DNA of 42,039 bases from Dysosmobacter sp. (GTDB lineage: Bacteria; Bacillota; Clostridia; Oscillospirales; Oscillospiraceae), in assembly GCA_026169195.1 (NCBI GenBank), contig JAPFEH010000056.1, positions 1-42,039 of the forward strand, written 5' to 3'. Position numbers and translations under genes: made by a program. The notes under the pieces were generated by a model. That model was not told where the DNA came from and did not search any database. It worked only from the letters and a program-made list of their open reading frames with translations. This document shows, piece after piece, positions 24,989 through 33,253 of the stretch; the stretch's first letter is position 1; each line of letters begins with the position of its first letter.

Positions 24989-25007
24989 GCAGCGTTCCCT
25001 CCTTCCT

Positions 25008-25529
25008 TCAGTAAATCGTAAATCCCCCGTCGTAGCGGCGGGCGTCCAGCTGGATGGCACGGGAGACTTTTTGTACGTTTCCGTTTTCCCGTTCCTCCGC
25101 CACCGGCAAAGCGGGGGAAACCCAGCCGACGGCTGTACCGCCCAAGGATTTCAACGGCTCTTCCTCCCAAACAGCAGAGGCCGCAGATCCGGTTTTTCTG
25201 TGTGAAACCCCTGACTCCCGCACCGCCGCGCCGCGCTTTGCAGGCGGTTCCTCCTGTTTCTCTTCTGCCAGTGCAGCAGGAGAATCTTCAAGGGACATCC
25301 CTCCGACGCTTTGCCGCCCCATATCGACGAAGGTTTCCTCCGGTATGCCGGACGGGTACCGCCGCCGGAAAACGGTCTCTTCCGGCTTCGGCTGTCCCCT
25401 TTGATGCCCAGCGGCAATCTCCCTGTCCGGATCGGGCGTGCGGCCTTTCTCTGCTGCCGTTTCACCCCCCAGCATCAAGGCGCACAGGGCTGCCTGCTGC
25501 CGCCGCAGGAGCGTTTCTATATAGTCCAT
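25008..25529 (-). CDS. 173-residue protein in the tape-measure slot
   Basis: Occupies the place where XkdO-type phages carry the long tape-measure protein (between the tail chaperone and XkdP). It is only 173 residues, rich in Glu, Arg, Gly and Pro, and looks mostly disordered in the middle. The two ends look ordered: MDYIETLLRRQQAALCALML at the start and AIQLDARRYDGGFTIY at the end. I recognise no family. Overlaps the upstream gene by 13 nt, so it belongs to the operon. Whether it is a reduced tape measure or something else is open. Confidence 0.7.
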   Translation of the reverse strand: MDYIETLLRRQQAALCALMLGGETAAEKGRTPDPDREIAAGHQRGQPKPEETVFRRRYPSGIPEETFVDMGRQSVGGMSLEDSPAALAEEKQEEPPAKRGAAVRESGVSHRKTGSAASAVWEEEPLKSLGGTAVGWVSPALPVAEERENGNVQKVSRAIQLDARRYDGGFTIY

Positions 25530-25828
25530 GACCGCTCCTCCATTTCCCGAAACCGTTCTTCAGAAAAGTCAGGATTCTCCCAGCGTGGCTGCGCATCCTC
25601 CATCAGCGCCCGCAAAAGAGACTCCATCTGCCGCGGCGTCATCTCCGCCAAAACCGCCGCCCCATCAGGAAACACCCGCTTTCCTTCTTGGAAGCAGCAC
25701 TCCGCCAGCACGCCGGCATTGCACAAAAGGGCACGCTCACCGGAATCCTCTGCCATACCGGCACACCCTCTCCACAGCTCCAGCAGCCGCCCCGCCGTCA
25801 GCGGCCGCAGCTCGTTCACCGCCCTCAT
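25517..25828 (-). CDS. putative tail assembly chaperone (XkdN-like position)
   Basis: 103-residue helical protein between tail tube and the tape-measure slot, the position of XkdN/gpG-type chaperones that hold the tape measure during tail assembly. Sequence features are weak: RPLTAGRLLELWRGC, MTPRQMESLLRALMED. Start overlaps the tail tube stop (ATGA). No slippery frameshift sequence is evident at its end. Assignment rests mainly on synteny. Confidence 0.65.
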   Translation of the reverse strand: MRAVNELRPLTAGRLLELWRGCAGMAEDSGERALLCNAGVLAECCFQEGKRVFPDGAAVLAEMTPRQMESLLRALMEDAQPRWENPDFSEERFREMEERSWTI

Positions 25829-26214
25829 GCCGTGGTCTCAAGCCGCTTGGCTGCCACCACGGTGATCTTTTCCGCCACCATGGCATTCAGCTTTCCCTCC
25901 TCTTGGATCTCGCTCCACTCGCAGCCGCTGTAAATGATCTTGCGGTCCGGCTTGCAGATCACCAGAGAAAAATCGGACAGGTCGTAAAAATTGATGCCGT
26001 CGGAGATGGCGTCGTCCGTGGCATACAGCCGGGTCAGATCCAGCTCATACTTCCGCTGCCCGGCGATGGTGGCGACCGGCTCGCTCTCCCCGAACGCCTC
26101 CACACTTCTGGAGGACTTTGCCGCCCGGGCGGTGTAGCTCTGCACCACCGCCACCTTTTTTCCTTCCAGCTCCAGATAAATGTCGGAGCTGGTGGGGAAT
26201 CCCTTCACTTCCAT
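25825..26214 (-). CDS. phage tail tube protein (XkdM-like)
   Basis: 129-residue inner tube protein following the sheath gene, the standard myophage order. The central GQRKYELDLTRLYATDDAI and C-terminal GKLNAMVAEKITVVAAKR fit XkdM-type tubes. AAGGAGGAAAGGCGCAC precedes the ATG. Starts 19 nt after the sheath stop. Confidence 0.85.
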   Translation of the reverse strand: MEVKGFPTSSDIYLELEGKKVAVVQSYTARAAKSSRSVEAFGESEPVATIAGQRKYELDLTRLYATDDAISDGINFYDLSDFSLVICKPDRKIIYSGCEWSEIQEEGKLNAMVAEKITVVAAKRLETTA

Positions 26215-26233
26215 GTGCGCCTTTCCTCCTTTT

Positions 26234-27295
26234 TCAAACTGTGATATGCACCGTCAAGTAGATCTGGTTCAGCCCGTGTGCCACAGAGAAGCTGAATTCC
26301 ACCAGACAGACGGCAGGATCCTCCTCCGATGCCGTCACCCGCACCTCGCCGTAGCGGTCAATGATCTCAGCCGCTACTTTTTTCTCCAGCTCCACAATGA
26401 CCAGCGAGCGAATGGCGCCCCGGCTTCTGGCAGTGTTTTTTGCCCGGGCAAAGCGGCTGCGCAGCGCAGCCCGCACAGACGGGATCAGGTCATCCACGAT
26501 CAAAATGGTGGTCAGCTCCCGCCATGTGGCATCGGCTGCGCCGCCGGTGGTAGTGCGGGTGGTGATGCCCCGCACCGGAGACAAAACTCCTGCCGTCTGC
26601 TCCAACGGGGTCACCCCGCCCCGCACCAGAAGATCTACCTCATTGTCACCATACTCCTCCGTAAGCCCCCCCAATCCGGTAAGCTCCGCCCCGTTCAGGG
26701 GCACCGCGGGGTCGCCGCCTTCCGAAAGGACGCCCGCCACAGCCGCAGCCGCAAAGACTCCCGGCAGCGTTTCACCTTTCGGATCCAGCGCATCCGGCCC
26801 CACCAGCACCATCCGCTCGCTGTTGAGCTTGGCCGCTCGTTCCACCAGCTGGGAGGGGGTATCCCCGCTTCCGCCCACCACGGCGATCCGTTCCCTGCGC
26901 TGGGCAGATGCGGTCTCTACAGCGGTACGCAGCGCCTGATGCACCGCCGGGTCAGCGCTGTCGCACACCAGGAGCTGCGCCTCCTGATTGCCCAGAGCCG
27001 CAAAAGCCGCCTCATAATCGCTGACCGTGCCGCCCTCCGCTACCCGTACCGCCTTCACCGTAGCGGTGCCGTTGGCAAACAGCAGCCGCAGGATGGTACT
27101 CATACCGGGGGTGGTATCCTCCCCGAAGACCGCGATGCCCGCTCCGTAGCCGGTCAGCGTCACCACCTCGCCCACTGTACCGCGGACGGCTTTGGCTGCC
27201 ACACCCACAGTCTTACTTCCTCTGCCGGCAGTCACCACCGCCGACGCATCATATGCCGAGTAAACTCCCGGCCGTTCATGCTTGAGATTGCTCAC
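26234..27295 (-). CDS. phage tail sheath protein (XkdK-like)
   Basis: 353-residue contractile sheath subunit. Family features: an N-terminal HERPGVYSAYDAS strand that interlocks neighbours, the central ISDYEAAF-like VSDYEAAFAAL domain, and a C-terminal core SVRAALRSRFARAKNTARSRGAI and AVCLVEFSFSVAHGLNQIYLTVH. It proves a myophage (contractile) module. The GTG at 27295 overlaps the upstream stop; the longer frame to 27439 only overlaps the upstream gene. Confidence 0.92.
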   Translation of the reverse strand: MSNLKHERPGVYSAYDASAVVTAGRGSKTVGVAAKAVRGTVGEVVTLTGYGAGIAVFGEDTTPGMSTILRLLFANGTATVKAVRVAEGGTVSDYEAAFAALGNQEAQLLVCDSADPAVHQALRTAVETASAQRRERIAVVGGSGDTPSQLVERAAKLNSERMVLVGPDALDPKGETLPGVFAAAAVAGVLSEGGDPAVPLNGAELTGLGGLTEEYGDNEVDLLVRGGVTPLEQTAGVLSPVRGITTRTTTGGAADATWRELTTILIVDDLIPSVRAALRSRFARAKNTARSRGAIRSLVIVELEKKVAAEIIDRYGEVRVTASEEDPAVCLVEFSFSVAHGLNQIYLTVHITV

Positions 27296-27786
27296 TCCTC
27301 CATGGCTCCTTTCAAAATAAAGTCCCGGAAGACCTCTCCGTCCTCCTTCCGCTCCGCTACAAAGACCGCCCTGCATTGCAGCTTCCCCCGCCGGAGGAAC
27401 ATTCCCGTGGCCTTTTCCCATGTCAGCGCCTCCCAGCACAGCTCCCCGGGATGGATCCCGTCAGGCAGTCCGGAGAGCAGCGCGTCCGATGCCAGTGCGC
27501 ATCCTCTTTCGCACTCCTCTGCCAGAAGACCTCGCACCTCCACTGCAATGCTTCCCAGCAGCTGTTTTCCGTAAAGCTCCCGCACCGTTCCCGCAGCGCT
27601 GTCCCAGACCTGCCCCAGATAATTGCAAAATCCCATGGCGCCGCTCTCGGCAGCGCCTACGGATACCGCGGCCACCGGTCCATCCTCCTCCGGTGCAAGC
27701 CCTTGGGGAAATGCCTTCACCGCCCGCAGCCCCGCCTGAGACAAGGCCTTGAGTGCCGCTTGACACACCTGTTCCAATTCCTTCAT
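27292..27786 (-). CDS. tail terminator/neck protein (XkdJ-like position)
   Basis: 164-residue protein just ahead of the sheath gene and after the two connectors, where phages encode the tail-completion (terminator) protein. Segments QVCQAALKALSQAGL, GAMGFCNYLGQV and LQCRAVFVAERKEDGEVF suit phage tail-terminator folds but give no firm motif. ATG at 27786 overlaps the upstream stop (ATGA); the open frame to 27939 is a read-back into the upstream gene. Confidence 0.7.
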   Translation of the reverse strand: MKELEQVCQAALKALSQAGLRAVKAFPQGLAPEEDGPVAAVSVGAAESGAMGFCNYLGQVWDSAAGTVRELYGKQLLGSIAVEVRGLLAEECERGCALASDALLSGLPDGIHPGELCWEALTWEKATGMFLRRGKLQCRAVFVAERKEDGEVFRDFILKGAMEE

Positions 27787-28103
27787 GCTGTCCGCTCCTT
27801 TGTCCGTACCAAAAAGGCCTGCCAGTACAGCGGCACATCTCCCAGATGTCTTTCCCGGCTGCTGCGGACCCGGTAGGTCTCTCCATTCCAGACCAGCCGG
27901 TCCCCCGGCTCCACTGCCGTCACCCCCAGATACAGCCATACCCGCTCATCCAGTGCGCCCAGCGCCGTCATGGCAGACGGGACCCGCTCCTCCTGCCGGC
28001 ACAGGGGCTGGAGAAACGCGCGCAGCGCCGTGTCTCCGCCGGATCTGTGGAGAACGGCGGTCTGACCGTACCGCTCCAGCAGGCGCTCGATCCAGCCGTT
28101 CAT
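27783..28103 (-). CDS. head-tail joining/closure protein (YqbH-like)
   Basis: 106-residue small beta protein after the gp6-like connector: WIERLLERYGQTAVLHRSGGDTALRAFLQP, then AVEPGDRLVWNGETYRVRSS, the typical pattern of phage head-closure (stopper) proteins. Start overlaps the upstream stop (ATGA). Confidence 0.75.
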   Translation of the reverse strand: MNGWIERLLERYGQTAVLHRSGGDTALRAFLQPLCRQEERVPSAMTALGALDERVWLYLGVTAVEPGDRLVWNGETYRVRSSRERHLGDVPLYWQAFLVRTKERTA

Positions 28104-28465
28104 CCCCGCACCCCCAAAAACGCGAAGTCCCGCTCAACCCCATAGGGTGCCATGATCCGCTCCGCCGTCTGACGCAGTCCTTCCGCCATGACCGCCGTAT
28201 CCGCGCCGCTCCGGATCTGGATCGATAATTCTCCTGCCGTAAAGCCGCGGACTCCGTCTCCCTGCCGTCCCGTCAGCAGGTCTGCTGCCGCGGTAAAGGC
28301 GGCGGCGCAGCAGAAAGCGGCAGCGCAGTCTTCTGCGCTCACACCATCCCGCAGCCGCTTGGTCCAGAATCCGGCGGCAGCCTCGCACAGCATCTCCAGC
28401 AAGGGCCGCTCTCCCTCGCCTGCACCGGTCACTGCCGAAGCCAATGCAAAAATTCTCTCCTGCAT
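28100..28465 (-). CDS. head-tail connector protein (gp6/YqbG-like)
   Basis: 121-residue mostly helical protein right after the major capsid gene, the usual place of the adaptor that docks on the portal ring. LTGRQGDGVRGFTAGELSIQ and a helical N-terminal half fit gp6/YqbG adaptors. AGGAGG lies very close to the ATG. Confidence 0.72.
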   Translation of the reverse strand: MQERIFALASAVTGAGEGERPLLEMLCEAAAGFWTKRLRDGVSAEDCAAAFCCAAAFTAAADLLTGRQGDGVRGFTAGELSIQIRSGADTAVMAEGLRQTAERIMAPYGVERDFAFLGVRG

Positions 28466-28524
28466 TCCCTTCCTCCTTCCTGCACCGCCCCGCGGGGACG
28501 GCTGTCCCCGCGGAGAGCAGTCCC

Positions 28525-29556
28525 TTAAAGGGTCAATACCTTGGATGCGTCCTGAAACAGCTTGGCAAAGCCGGAGATCGAGGTGATCGCCGCCCGCTCC
28601 AGCTGGCGGTCGATCAGCTTGTCATATTCCACCATGACCTCACTGCCGCAGATCTGCTCCAGCGCATAATTCCGATCCAGACCGATGAGCGTTCCGTTCC
28701 CCAGCGCGGCGGTGCGCAACAGCTTGGCGCCCAGCGGCGTGGACAGGGTGCCGGTGCCCTGAAAATTCAGACCCGTCAAAGGATTCTGGAATTCACTGAG
28801 CTTCAAAAGCGCCAGCATCATGTCGCTGCTCACCAGCAGCGTGTTCATATGATAGGGGTCAAACCGGCTCCAAAAATCCAGCAGCGCATCATAGCTGAGG
28901 GTGCCGGCAGACCCGGAAATGGGGTCTGTACCCACTTGGAAAGCATCGGCGGCATTGTCATTGCCGTCACCGTCCCGCAGGACGGCAATGGCGTCCTCCA
29001 GATGCATTCTGCCGATATACGCGCCGATCTGCCGCAGCGTGACGGAAAAGAGATCCAGCCGCTGGAAGCGAATGGCCTCATAGGATGCCACCAGCATCCG
29101 CCCCCGCTTGTGCAGCCGCACCAGATGCTCCTGCGTGCGGACTGTGGTCTGAGGAAGCTGCGCGCCCTCCTCCACCCGCAGCAGCTTTTTATCCGCCTCG
29201 GCAGGTACGGAGGCAATGGAGCGGTAATCCATCCCGTCAAAGCGGGTCACTGTGGCGGTGATATGCGGAAGAACGCTTTCCTCCTCCATGCCCTGCCGCA
29301 CCACACGGGAGACAAACTCCGGAAACAGGACGGCAGACTCCGTGGTGTGAAAAAACTTCTCCACCATATCGCTCCCAACGCCCTTGACACGAATGTCGAA
29401 CCGCTTGAGCTGACGCTGGAAGGCGTCCAGTCCCTCCAGCGCCGTACCGCGGTAGTGCTCGCTGGGATCCAACTCCTCCAGCGTCTGCGTGAACGTACGG
29501 TCACTGCGGCCGTACATTCCCTTTTCCAGCTTTACATTTTCAAAATGATACGCCAT
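28525..29556 (-). CDS. major capsid protein
   Basis: 343-residue capsid subunit. It starts MAYHFENVKLEKGMYG and has a FEVSRV-like region (FPEFVSRVVRQGM), a central domain with YRSIASVPAEADKKLLRV and QEHLVRLHKRGRMLVASYEAIRFQ, and a C-terminal GNGTLIGLDRNYALEQICGSEVMVEYD, consistent with HK97-fold coat proteins. ATG at 29556 is 9 nt from AAGGAGG; 29562 is 3 nt away. The protease lies upstream, so capsid maturation is expected. Confidence 0.85.
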   Translation of the reverse strand: MAYHFENVKLEKGMYGRSDRTFTQTLEELDPSEHYRGTALEGLDAFQRQLKRFDIRVKGVGSDMVEKFFHTTESAVLFPEFVSRVVRQGMEEESVLPHITATVTRFDGMDYRSIASVPAEADKKLLRVEEGAQLPQTTVRTQEHLVRLHKRGRMLVASYEAIRFQRLDLFSVTLRQIGAYIGRMHLEDAIAVLRDGDGNDNAADAFQVGTDPISGSAGTLSYDALLDFWSRFDPYHMNTLLVSSDMMLALLKLSEFQNPLTGLNFQGTGTLSTPLGAKLLRTAALGNGTLIGLDRNYALEQICGSEVMVEYDKLIDRQLERAAITSISGFAKLFQDASKVLTL

Positions 29557-29570
29557 ATCCATGCCCCTCC

Positions 29571-29915
29571 TTACAGTACAAATGCGACCTGTTTTGCCGT
29601 CTGATCCACCGAGACCACCAGACAGGATCTGCCAGCGGCGGCTTTCACACCGCCGGCTCCGTCAGCGGCCAGTGCCGTCCAGCCAAGAGCGGGTGCCGCG
29701 CCGGTATAGGACGCCGTCACCATTCCGCCCAATGTCACGGAGCAGGCAAGGCCGTCCCGGCTCACGGTATCCGCCATCCCCGCAAAGCTGTCGCCGTCGG
29801 CACAGGCACTGACCTGTCCGTTTCCGCTGATTTTCACCATCCTGCCCTCCGCCACGCTGCCGCTGCAGGCAAAGGTGGCGCTCCAGCAGCCGATGCCTTC
29901 AAACCCGTATTTCAT
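29571..29915 (-). CDS. capsid decoration/stabilising protein
   Basis: 114-residue small, Gly/Ala-rich beta protein between the protease and the major capsid gene, where phages put gpD or DUF2190-type capsid stabilisers. MVKISGNGQVSACADGDSFAG and GMVTASYTGAAP resemble such proteins. AAGGAGG precedes the ATG. Assigned by position and composition. Confidence 0.7.
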   Translation of the reverse strand: MKYGFEGIGCWSATFACSGSVAEGRMVKISGNGQVSACADGDSFAGMADTVSRDGLACSVTLGGMVTASYTGAAPALGWTALAADGAGGVKAAAGRSCLVVSVDQTAKQVAFVL

Positions 29916-29945
29916 ATCCTTCCTCCTTTTATTTTCTTGTCCCTG

Positions 29946-30788
29946 TCAGACAAGGAACACCGTTTCATCGTCCCGCTTCTCCGGGACCGCCCTGCGCAGC
30001 TGGGGCGGGGCGGGAAACCGCTTGGCGGCTCTGGTCTCATAAGCCCCCCGCAGCTCCAGCAGTTCCGGCTCCTCCAGCCGGTCCACCGCCTTGGAAAACA
30101 CCGCGCCGTCCATACCGTCATCTGCCAGCATGGCAAGGCGCACCACCTCACGCCGCAGCGCGCTCAAATACTTTCGCCCCAGCGCGGCCTGCCTGCACAA
30201 AGCGGCATTCCGGCTGTCCTCCCTGCCGAAATGCTTGACCACACCGGCCTCCCGCTGGGCAGGCACCGCCACGAAGGACCACTCATAGGCATCAGTGGGG
30301 TCTTTCAGTTCCGTGAAGCACAGCCGGTCGCCGTACAGCTGTCCCCGTACGTGCCGGCATGCTCCCTCCTCCGCACCACAGACCGAGCAGATTCGCTTCG
30401 CCACGCTGCACCCCACGCTGACCTCTTTTTTGATGCCGCCCTCGATTTCCGCGATCAGCTCCGCATTTTTTTCAGTCCGCAGCAGATACGCCCGGCCCTT
30501 GAGCCAGCAGTACGGATCTCCTGCCGCCGTCACACGGGACGGTTCCCGCACCACCTCCGTCCGGTAAATGCGGGCTGTTTGTCCTCTGGCGGTCCACTGG
30601 TGGTCAAAAACGCCGCTTTTGCCCAGAAACAGCTCTCCCAGCCGCTCCAGTGCCGCCGTGTCAAACCGTTCCAGATCCCTGTCCACCTCGTTGTCGCACA
30701 GCCGCACACTGAACGCATAAACCTGCTCCTCTGTCAGCGCCGTCTTTGCAAACCGGTTGATGTCTGTCAATTCCTCCCGGATGTTCAT
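29946..30788 (-). CDS. putative prohead protease/scaffold with zinc-ribbon-like insert
   Basis: 280-residue protein between portal and capsid genes. The N-terminal part (VDRDLERFDTAALERLGELF, then GVFDHQWTARGQ) and KKEVSVGCSVAKR, followed by YEWSFVAVPAQREAGV, fit the HK97-type serine protease pattern with a His and a Ser. Between them lies a CSVCGAEEGACRHVRGQ cysteine/histidine cluster. The C-terminal 100 residues are helical and charged and could act as scaffold. ATG overlaps the portal stop (ATGA). Confidence 0.75.
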   Translation of the reverse strand: MNIREELTDINRFAKTALTEEQVYAFSVRLCDNEVDRDLERFDTAALERLGELFLGKSGVFDHQWTARGQTARIYRTEVVREPSRVTAAGDPYCWLKGRAYLLRTEKNAELIAEIEGGIKKEVSVGCSVAKRICSVCGAEEGACRHVRGQLYGDRLCFTELKDPTDAYEWSFVAVPAQREAGVVKHFGREDSRNAALCRQAALGRKYLSALRREVVRLAMLADDGMDGAVFSKAVDRLEEPELLELRGAYETRAAKRFPAPPQLRRAVPEKRDDETVFLV

Positions 30789-31966
30789 GTTCCTTCCCCT
30801 TCCTTCTGCGCCAGAAGCGCCTCTGCCGCGTCATTTTCCAGTTTCAGCCGTCTGGCCTGCTCCCTGTAAAGCGCCGCCTTGGCCTCTTCTACCTGATCCT
30901 GCAAATTGATGTCATCCCAAACCACCTCAAAGCCGCAGACATACCCGTGCATCCGCAGCCACAGGCGGCAGATCCGTTCCACCGCCGGCGTCAGCGTCCG
31001 CCGCAGGGCTGTCAGCTCCGTGGTCAGAAGATCCGCCTGCTGGGCGCTCATCCGCTCTGTGGAGCTCCAGCTCAGTCCCAGCAGGAAGGGCGGCAGCCCC
31101 GTTCTGGCCACGATCTGCTCCATGATCTGCCGCACCGGCACCTCACTGTCAAGAATGGGAGCATCTCCGCCGATGACCTGAATGCCCACATCCCCCACTG
31201 CCACAAAGTCCCGCACGCTGCCGCCACGGGTCTCCCGCATGGCGCGGGACCATTCCTCCGCCAGAACCCGACTCCGCTCCGCGGCGCCGGCCCCGCCGCC
31301 GTCCCGACAGGTCACGGCAAAACGCACATTGCCGCATCGCTCCCAGTTGACCCCCATGGTATGGTAGATCTTCATAAGGATTTCCGACAGAAACGGCAGC
31401 GAGCGCAGCATGGACACGCCGTAAGGATTCTCCGCCTCCGGATTCAGCGGCGTGAACAGCAGCAGGTTTTGATAGGGAAGCTCCCGCATCCGCCCCTGCT
31501 CATCCGGCCCGCAAATGGTAAAGGTCAGGGGATGATCCCCTTCCCGAATCTCAATTTCCTCCACCCGCCCGCACAGCAGCGCTGCGATCTCCCGATTGCC
31601 TGCGGCGGGAACGATCTCACCCACTGCCCGACCGCAGGTCAGCAGAGAATCCAGATAGCAGTCCAGAAAAGCATGGATTCCCATTTGCCCCCGTCCGGCG
31701 GGGACCGCGCGCAGGAATTCCCGCAGTTCTTCCTCCGCCTGCCGGTTTCCGCAGCATACCTGCAGCCCGCCTGTCATCCGCACCAGTTTGCACACCGCCG
31801 CGTCCACCACCGGTACCGCCTCCCTCACAGCCCGATACAGCGCCGTCTCTCCCCGCCGCAGCGGCACATACGTCCGCAGCGCGCCAAAGGGATGCACCTC
31901 CCCGGACCGCAGCTGCACCGCCATTCCCTTTGGCGTCTCCCGTTTTTTCAGCCAGTTTCCCGCCAT
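30785..31966 (-). CDS. phage portal protein
   Basis: 393-residue portal ring subunit, the channel for DNA packaging. The order after the large terminase, GLPPFLLGLSWSSTERMSAQQ near residue 300, and FEVVWDDINLQDQVEEAKAALY at the C-terminus are typical. GGGAGCGG lies ahead of the ATG. Slightly short for a portal but complete. Confidence 0.9.
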   Translation of the reverse strand: MAGNWLKKRETPKGMAVQLRSGEVHPFGALRTYVPLRRGETALYRAVREAVPVVDAAVCKLVRMTGGLQVCCGNRQAEEELREFLRAVPAGRGQMGIHAFLDCYLDSLLTCGRAVGEIVPAAGNREIAALLCGRVEEIEIREGDHPLTFTICGPDEQGRMRELPYQNLLLFTPLNPEAENPYGVSMLRSLPFLSEILMKIYHTMGVNWERCGNVRFAVTCRDGGGAGAAERSRVLAEEWSRAMRETRGGSVRDFVAVGDVGIQVIGGDAPILDSEVPVRQIMEQIVARTGLPPFLLGLSWSSTERMSAQQADLLTTELTALRRTLTPAVERICRLWLRMHGYVCGFEVVWDDINLQDQVEEAKAALYREQARRLKLENDAAEALLAQKEGEGT

Positions 31967-32005
31967 TGCTTCCGCTCCCTCCTGCTTCTTCCCTGTTTAT
32001 TCCTT

Positions 32006-33253
32006 TCACGGGCGCCGTTCCACTGCTACCGCCGCAAATCCGCCGCCCCGTTCTGCCGCCAGATCCATGGCAAAATACCGCATTTCATCCATAGCGTGGT
32101 CATGTTCCTTGCAGGGTGCATCCCTGCCGCCGCGCTCATCCCAGCAGTAAAGTCCGATCTCCCGCAGGCAGTCCCGACAGCCTTTACAGATCCGCAGTTC
32201 TCCTGCCCGCATCAGATCCGCCGTCACACGGATCCCATCCGTCACAGCGTTGTCTGCTTTGACCACCTGAAATCCTCGCCGCCGCAATGCTTCCAGAAAG
32301 CTGGCGGCAGACGGATCCACAATGACCCGTTCGATCTGCCGTCCTGCTGCCAGACGCTCCAGCGCGTCGGCGTACTCTGCATCCGTCTGCTGTCGTCCGG
32401 CCCGGCGGGAGTCATAATAGTACTCCTCCGTCCGATACCAGACGTCCGCCTTTCTGCCCCACAGCCCGAAGGATGAGGGATTGGCTGTACCATAATCCAC
32501 GGAGATCCGCCACTGCTCAAACGGCCCCTCCGGAGCCTCCGCGGCATCCCGAACCGGATCAAAAAAGTCATAGACCAGTCCCTGTGCCGCCGTCCATTCT
32601 CCCAGCACGAACCGCCGGTAAAACACGCCGGAATAGGCCCGCTCATACCGGGCGCGGATCCGCGGCGTCAACACAGGATTGTCCGCCATCGTGAACCGCA
32701 GCCGAAGGGCGTGATGTTCCTCGGCCTTTAAAATCCACTCCTGATAAAACCAGTGCTGTTCCCCCTCAGGATTGCAGTTAAACCACAGACGGCTCCCCGG
32801 CACACTGCACCGGGCGATCGCCTGCTCCACAAAGGAGCGGGGCATCAGTGCCGTTTCGTCCAGCAGCACGCCTGCCAGCGTACTGCCCTGAATCAGCGCC
32901 GCACTGGATTCATCCCGACCGCCGAAAAGCAAAAACCGGTTTTCTCTGCCGCCGTATTCCACGATCAGCAGATTTTCCGACCGCCGCTCCCGCACATGCA
33001 TTCCCAGCTTTCTCAGGTAAGGCACCAGCTCCGTAAGCAAATTTCTCCGCAGGGAGCCGATGGTCTTGCCGCAAAGTCCAAACTGCCGTCCGTGAAAACA
33101 CCCCTGTGCCCACAAAAAGAAGGAAAGTCCCATGGCAAAGGTCTTTCCGCTGCGGACTGCCCCGTCACAGATGAGCGCCTCCCACGCGTCCTGTCTCCAC
33201 CATGTCAAAACCCGCATCTGCTTGGGTGAAAAACGCAGCTCCTTACCCGTCAC
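32006..33253 (-). CDS. terL: phage terminase large subunit (PBSX type)
   Basis: 415-residue packaging motor. Walker A is GAVRSGKT (residues 31-38) and Walker B is GVLLDETAL; the C-terminal nuclease domain starts at SVDYGTANPSSFG, with VIVDPSAASF and HAMDEMRYFAMD near the end. The GTG at 33253 has GGAGG 9 nt upstream and overlaps the small-subunit stop by 11 nt. The longer frame to 33340 is not needed. Confidence 0.93.
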   Translation of the reverse strand: MTGKELRFSPKQMRVLTWWRQDAWEALICDGAVRSGKTFAMGLSFFLWAQGCFHGRQFGLCGKTIGSLRRNLLTELVPYLRKLGMHVRERRSENLLIVEYGGRENRFLLFGGRDESSAALIQGSTLAGVLLDETALMPRSFVEQAIARCSVPGSRLWFNCNPEGEQHWFYQEWILKAEEHHALRLRFTMADNPVLTPRIRARYERAYSGVFYRRFVLGEWTAAQGLVYDFFDPVRDAAEAPEGPFEQWRISVDYGTANPSSFGLWGRKADVWYRTEEYYYDSRRAGRQQTDAEYADALERLAAGRQIERVIVDPSAASFLEALRRRGFQVVKADNAVTDGIRVTADLMRAGELRICKGCRDCLREIGLYCWDERGGRDAPCKEHDHAMDEMRYFAMDLAAERGGGFAAVAVERRP

